Assembly: GCA_033063855.1 (NCBI GenBank)
Contig: CP093829.1
Span: 22,537,537-22,601,536 of the forward strand
Direction: 5' to 3'
DNA from: Smittia aterrima
Taxonomy: Eukaryota; Arthropoda; Insecta; Diptera; Chironomidae
DNA length: 64,000 nt
Under the pieces are notes generated by a model that saw nothing but the letters and a program-made list of their open reading frames with translations, was not told the DNA's origin and made no database searches. Below are positions 59,064 to 64,000 of the stretch, one piece after another; position 1 is the stretch's first letter, and every line of letters starts with the position of its first letter. The position numbers and the translations under genes were made by a program.

Positions 59064-61773
59064 TTAAATGAGGTCATCATTTACCATTTTTTCTTCGCTT
59101 GCGTTTTCTGTCGATTTTTCACTGCTTTCAGTTGACTCCTCTTTCTTTTCTTCGGCTTGCGTTTCGGTGGTTGGAGCTTCTTCGACGGGAGCTGCGTCTT
59201 CTGTTTTAGTCTCAACGTCGGTGGTTGAAGTCACATTTTCGGTTGAAGCTTCTTCAGGTTGTGCTTCTTGTGAGCTCAACGGATCATCAACAGCAGCGGA
59301 TTCTTGTGAGTTCTCTTCTGGCTGCGAAAACTCTTCAGCTTCTCCTGTATGTTCTTGTCCTTCTTCAGACTGTTGCAAAAAGATTTGTTGGCCTTCTTCC
59401 TCATGACCAGAAGCCATCGTGACAGTGATATGACCTTCTCCTCCTTCACCACTAAATGAAACAGAGACTGGGATACCATCGGCAGTTGTGAGATGTGTTT
59501 GGCCATCAGCTCCTTGCTGAAGAACAAGATTTCCTCCTCCTTCAGTTTGTAGCATTGAAGCATCAATCAACTGACTTTCGCCGTCAGCTCCTTGCACAAG
59601 AATCATTTGACCTTGGTTCTCATCGCCGCCAAGCATTTGAAGTGTTGTTCCATCTCCGTCGATTTCTTCGCCGTTGCCTTGAAGTTGAACAAGAACTTGA
59701 TTTCCATCAACTCCTACACTTTGAAGCAGATGTTGCAATTGCTCCTGATCTGTGCCTTGAACAAGAATCTGATTTCCTTCAGCGTCTGTTGTAAGGATGT
59801 GGTTGTCCAACTGTAAAAATTGACCATTTTCGTCGACAATAAACTTCAGTTGTTGACCTTCTCCTGCAGCATTTTGAAGATCATCAAGATCCATCGGTAC
59901 TTCAGTTTGCTCTTGACTGCTTTGTGTATTCTCCTCGTCATGCAAACTTGGCATGCTAACGTGAACTTCAGTTTTTTCTTGCGAATCACCCGTATCGTCG
60001 AGATTCGGCATATCAATGCGCACTATTTGCTTCTATAATTGATGACAATGTTAATAAAGAAATCTTGAATGCAATTTTATTTAAAACTTACATCTTCTTG
60101 CTCCTGTACGTCGTCTTGTGGAATAGTAATGTTATATGTGATTCCACCTTCCTGTGTTGTAATAAGAACGTTCTTATCGTTTGTTGCGCCATTAGCCGAG
60201 GTTGTATGATGGACATTATCGGAGTGCATTTTCTCGAAGATGCTCTCAAGGTCGCCTAGCGTATCTTGTTGCTTGCCTTTGGTTAATGCTGTCTGCGCCT
60301 CGTTTCCGGCTTTATCTGACGGACTCTCATGTGTTTTCATGTGCTGAGCATAAAGCTTCTTGTTGACGAAAGTTAATGAGCACAAATTGCATGAATGGAA
60401 TTCAATTAGCTCGTTCACACCATCTTGATCGTCTTCGCTCAATGCTTCTTTAATGATATCCGTCAAGGGCTTTTGAATCTGACCGGCGTTCTTCTTGTTG
60501 CCCAACACAATAACCTCGTCCTGCGAGACTGATTTGAACTTCTCGTGAGTCTTCATATGTGCTTCCAACAAATCGCGTCTTGGGAATTGTCGATGGCATA
60601 TTCCACACTTGCAGCTGTTTGCTGGATTAGAATGGATCTTTGCATGGATCTGAGCAGCTTCACGAGTAGGGAAGCGCTCTAAGCACATACGACACTTGAA
60701 AGGACAAGGCTTCTGGTGATTTCTTTGATGTTCATTGAACAACGCGCGGTCAGATGTCTTAAATGAGCACGTGCGACATTGCAATTGGGTTTGTTGAAGG
60801 TTGTTGCGGATGATTGTAGTTCCACCAACCTTTTGTGGTGCAAGATTTGGCTTCTGAACAGATGCTGGTCCACTGTATGATTGACGAACGTTACGAGCTG
60901 GAGGTGTTGTTGAGTTCTTTGACTGTCCCTTGCATACTTTCGAGTGGGGTTGGAAAGCTTCCAAATCAGTAGTCTTAAAGTCACAAGCTATACATTTGTA
61001 AAGCTTCACTGGTCCACGCTTGACAGCATTGTTTCCTGGTGGCGATGTCATAGTCTTTAATTGATTCTCTGCAGCGGTCTTCCGAACGACATTAGAGTCA
61101 TCTGAACTGTTTTGCCAACGAGAAACAGCAAGATTGCTGGAGTTAAGCTTTTGCATTTTAGCTGGCGGCTCATCTTCGTCGATCGAATACTTTTGGTTAA
61201 TAAAACCTCGAAGTCTCGATCTTACATTCTCCAAGTCGAACTCATACTTGTCCATCGTGTTGAAAAGAGTGAGGCATCGACGGCAGATAACATCATCCTC
61301 AGATACGATAACGCAAAAGTCATCACCAACCATTTTTGCAAGTTTCTTTGTAACTTTCTCGCGTGATGTTATCGTTTCGGAGTCCGTAAGGCTTGTCACC
61401 TGTCCTGCAATCTTCTCATCGCAAATAAAGCATTTGTGTGTCGGTACAGTCGTCGCGTACATGGATTGCCGAATAATTCTTGGTTGCGTTGATACCGAAA
61501 CACTTGGCAATCCTTGTATCTTGTTTACGGCATTTATTTGTGAACTGTCGCGCTGCTGGACCATCTAAAATAAGCATATGAGAGATTTGAATGAGAATCC
61601 GCCTTCGTGGAACGAAGAAGCATGAGGGAAAGTATGAAAAAATGCAAGCGTCCTCAAAATTATTTCATCAAATTTCGCGAAGCTGCTTAGCACTTTTAAC
61701 TCGAATTTATACTCACGCGACGTGCTGCTGTTGGCGGCTGTGAATGAATTATAGTTTGTTGAACGCGCTTCAT
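59064..61773 (-). CDS. ZAD and C2H2 zinc-finger transcription factor
   Basis: Three exons: 61717-61773, 60092-61564 and 59064-60032, all phase 0, 832 aa. A 19-residue first exon (MKRVQQTIIHSQPP start) joins the long second exon. ZAD: Cys64/Cys67 (CFIC) and Cys113/Cys116 (CRRC). Fingers: a degenerate one at about 210-230 (C, C, H, C) and four C2H2 fingers at about 282-302, 310-330, 339-359 and 411-431. Three middle fingers are tightly spaced; the last is isolated by about 50 residues. The C-terminal third is very acidic and Gln/Gly-rich, with diverged repeats around an ILVQG(T/A)D core, then Glu/Ser/Thr-rich sequence ending KMVNDDLI. This looks like an activation or partner-binding region. The protein should bind DNA as a ZAD dimer in the nucleus. 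I cannot name a fly orthologue. Its promoter faces that of the F-box gene. Confidence 0.93.
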
Positions 61774-62185
61774 TGTATGAGCCTTAAAATTGTTTTTAAA
61801 AAAATTAATTCACTTCCCAATGGCTACGGGAAACTTTTTCTTCTCCGGTCCCTGCAATGGCTACGATCAAATTTTGAATCTACTACGAAAACTTCGTACT
61901 AGATGACAAGTTAAAACCGTATGACATCAGAAAATTAAAATAAGCTTTTAACATTTGAAAAGGTAAGAACCGCTCGCATTGTCAACTTCTGTGTCTTTAT
62001 TTATTTCAATCCTTGTTCTTTTTTAGATAAATCACCATAAAGGAAAGCTTATCAACGTTCGATTCTAAATAAGAATTGCTATCACTTGACTCATTTCATT
62101 CTCAACTGTCGGAAAAGTAAGCCGACCACAAGTTGAAAAAAATATTTTAATTCAATAATTTTCTTTTTAGATAAAATATTTAAAA
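61774..62185. promoter_or_regulatory. Shared divergent promoter with spliced 5' UTR of the F-box gene
   Basis: Only 412 bases separate two ATGs pointing away from each other. A 10-base direct repeat, AATGGCTACG, occurs at 61819-61828 and 61856-61865, near where the start sites should be. On the plus side, donor/acceptor pairs suggest two 5' UTR introns: 61963-62026 and 62117-62170, each acceptor followed by ATAAA. No TATA box is evident. Confidence 0.5.
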
Positions 62186-63484
62186 ATGAACGTAATCTCA
62201 TCAGCAGAAGATATTAAGAAAGCATCATTGAAGCTCAATCCAGACGAGGAAACGAAAGTTGGAGCCGCAGAAGTTTTATTGTCTGAGAACATGGATCCGC
62301 TGGAATATTTTTCCCGCTTTCTCGACATTCCCGAAATGATCTTTCAACATTTGAAAGGCAGAGAAAAATTTATTAGGTATTCAGAAGTGAACCCAAATTA
62401 TTACAATTTCATCGCCTCATCGAAAGCTCTCATGGCAAAAATTCGAGTTCAGTTACATAAGATCAAGAGTTCGGAAGAATACGATTTACTGGAGAAGAGT
62501 TCGAGACCGTATCAGAACATTAAAATCTGTGGAAGTAACGTTAGATTCCATTCTTATGTCGAACCAACAATGACTCCTTTGGAACTTAAATTATTTCAAA
62601 GTAAGGGTCACGAATGGAAAAAAGTTTCATTGTTTTGTGTTGGTTTTAGAACAAAACTCGATTTATGGAAATTTTTCTTGTCAATCGAATCATCAGTTGA
62701 AAGCATTTCAATCGATGAGTTTGGTAGTGGTTGGAGGTTTTCATCTGAGGATTCAATAAATTTTGGATCTTCTGAAGCTTTTAAGTTTCCAAAGCTAAAA
62801 GAATTGAAACTGGAGCTTTATAGCTCTTCCGACTTGAATGAAGCCTATTTTTCATTTCTGTCAAACTCTGTTTCAATTGAAACACTCGAGTTAACAGGTT
62901 GGTTCGATAACGAAAATATTTTAAGAAAAATTCTCGAAAACTCCAACCAAGTAAGAAATCTTTTGCTTGGATCGAAACAAATAGAAATAATTTTCAAAAA
63001 TGATTTTTGGAAAAATTTTCGATTCGAGATCAACAATTTGACATTGAATTCGCCTTTTAATTCTATGGATACGGTATTTGCTCTTACTATTCGCGATTTC
63101 ATTAAATCTCAAAGTGACCATCTTGAAGTTTTGAAAATCGGTATAATTCACGAGAAATTTATCTTCGATGAGATCATGAAATTGCCAAAGCTCAGAAGTT
63201 TATGGGTCGACCTTTTTTATGATTTTTCTAAGGATGAAATTTCAAATGAAATTTCATCATCGATCACTGAACTGAGATTGCAATTTCATGCTCAAGATGC
63301 TGAACTAAATTTTTTACTGAAATCAATGCCAAATTTGAGAAGAGTCGGCTTTGCATATCAAGCATACTTTGAAATGAAACGAGAGTTTAAATCATTGGAA
63401 AGGGTAATTATTGCAAATACGGAAATCCTGGATGTCGACAGAAAAGAACTAGAAGAATTTCTGATCGATAATCGTCGTGGTTAG
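62186..63484 (+). CDS. F-box-like protein with leucine-rich C-terminal region
   Basis: A single 432-residue frame preceded by AAAA at the ATG and an acceptor at 62169-62170. Residues about 40-90 (MDPLEYFSRFLDIPEMIFQH and VNPNYYNFIA) have the length and spacing of an F-box: a Pro-x-Glu-hydrophobic core, then the second helix ending at SKALMAKI. The rest is irregular leucine-rich sequence with repeating beta-strand-like units (LKELKLELYS, IETLELTGWF, RNLLLGSKQI, LRSLWVDLF, ITELRLQF). By analogy it would be the substrate receptor of an SCF ubiquitin ligase. Such genes form large, fast-changing families in some flies. I see no orthologue name, and the F-box match is by eye. Poly(A) signals follow at 63553 and 63577. 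Confidence 0.7.
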   Translation: MNVISSAEDIKKASLKLNPDEETKVGAAEVLLSENMDPLEYFSRFLDIPEMIFQHLKGREKFIRYSEVNPNYYNFIASSKALMAKIRVQLHKIKSSEEYDLLEKSSRPYQNIKICGSNVRFHSYVEPTMTPLELKLFQSKGHEWKKVSLFCVGFRTKLDLWKFFLSIESSVESISIDEFGSGWRFSSEDSINFGSSEAFKFPKLKELKLELYSSSDLNEAYFSFLSNSVSIETLELTGWFDNENILRKILENSNQVRNLLLGSKQIEIIFKNDFWKNFRFEINNLTLNSPFNSMDTVFALTIRDFIKSQSDHLEVLKIGIIHEKFIFDEIMKLPKLRSLWVDLFYDFSKDEISNEISSSITELRLQFHAQDAELNFLLKSMPNLRRVGFAYQAYFEMKREFKSLERVIIANTEILDVDRKELEEFLIDNRRG

Positions 63485-63552
63485 CTATTAAATATTTCTC
63501 TTGTAAACAGATTTGGTCTGAATGATCGATGTACCTGGGAAGTGAGACTACT

Positions 63553-63582
63553 AATAAACACACGATCAGACCATAAAATAAA
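63553..63582 (+). terminator. Two poly(A) signals of the F-box gene
   Basis: AATAAA occurs at 63553-63558 and 63577-63582, about 70-95 bases after the stop. Confidence 0.55.
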
Positions 63583-63677
63583 CAAGTGGCAGTAGCAGTT
63601 CGTACCGAACTTACTGTAGGGTTTTTCATCCTCTGGATGAACTGGTTACAGGGTACATTTTACTTGGTTTGTTTACC

Positions 63678-64000
63678 GAAGTTTCACTTTGAGCTCACCA
63701 GAGGTGGATCCAATGAGTGGAGCTTGGATTTTCTGGGATTTATCGCTTAGTCGTGACCAGTTAAATATTTCTTGTAAAGAACTCAATGCTCTAGCTCTAA
63801 AGGGAACGAAGTTCCACTTTGAGCTCCCCAGAGGTGGATCCAATGAGTGGAGCTTGGATTTTCTGAGATTTATTGCTTTGTCATGACCAGCTGATCATTT
63901 CATGTAAACATCTCAATGCTCTAACTCCAAAGGAACAGAAGTTTCACTTTGAGCTGACCAGAGATGGATCCAATATGTGGAGCTTGGATTTTCTGGAATT
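63678..64000 (+). repeat. 130-bp tandem repeat running off the right edge
   Basis: Units begin GAAGTTTCACTTTGAGCTCA at 63678, GAAGTTCCACTTTGAGCTCC at 63808 and GAAGTTTCACTTTGAGCTGA at 63938, giving a strict 130-base period. The shared core GTGGAGCTTGGATTTTCTG is exact in all three. The third unit is cut by the window end. Copies differ by scattered substitutions, so the array is not freshly amplified. A stretch at the F-box stop codon (63484-63511) resembles the middle of the unit (TTAAATATTTCTTGTAAA). Confidence 0.85.

Noticed and set aside
1..64000. CRISPR arrays, prokaryotic operons, rRNA, known insect microRNAs
   Set aside because: No regularly spaced short repeats, rRNA blocks or familiar mature microRNA strings (such as let-7, miR-1, bantam) were seen.

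Overview
The window is eukaryotic, insect-type nuclear DNA. Evidence: genes are split by short GT-AG introns (mostly 45-70 nt inside genes), poly(A) signals follow several stops, and the families are animal ones (Robo receptor, calcium-channel alpha2-delta, ZAD zinc-finger proteins, alpha/beta hydrolase, F-box protein). ZAD proteins are an arthropod, mainly insect, family. The AT-rich, TCGA-rich non-coding sequence and very compact introns suggest a small-genome fly, perhaps a midge of the Chironomidae; this is inference. Exon junctions below were read by eye from splice signals, reading frame and protein similarity.

Layout. (1) 1-16.8 kb is mostly non-coding. It holds one signal-peptide exon on the minus strand (4542-4590), which looks like the first coding exon of a Robo-type gene running off the left edge. 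It also holds an unusual AT-rich island at about 11.97-12.80 kb, where a possible 66-aa acidic microprotein is interrupted by an intron full of long hairpins. (2) 16.9-24.1 kb has two plus-strand genes: a ZAD-only protein and a 12-exon calcium-channel alpha2-delta subunit whose metal-binding (MIDAS) motif is degenerate. (3) 24.1-31.7 kb has no recognisable gene. (4) 31.8-39.3 kb is a complete 10-exon minus-strand Roundabout receptor (5 Ig, 3 FN3, TM, short tail), most like the Robo2/Robo3 branch. (5) 39.3-55.5 kb is gene-poor; I see only a weak micropeptide candidate and inverted repeats. (6) 55.6-63.5 kb is a compact cluster: an unknown 116-aa coiled protein (+), a serine hydrolase of the kraken/SERHL type (-), a ZAD-C2H2 zinc-finger protein (-), and a divergent F-box-like gene (+). 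(7) From 63.68 kb to the right edge there is a 130-bp tandem repeat.

The two Robo-type genes and the alpha2-delta gene are all families used in neurons (axon guidance, synaptic calcium channels), and the Robo pair appears to be an old tandem duplication. The strongest candidate for something undescribed is the folded intron at 12261-12499. An 18-bp outer stem abuts two tandemly duplicated hairpins, giving a predicted three-way-junction shape, and a further long AT-rich hairpin follows.
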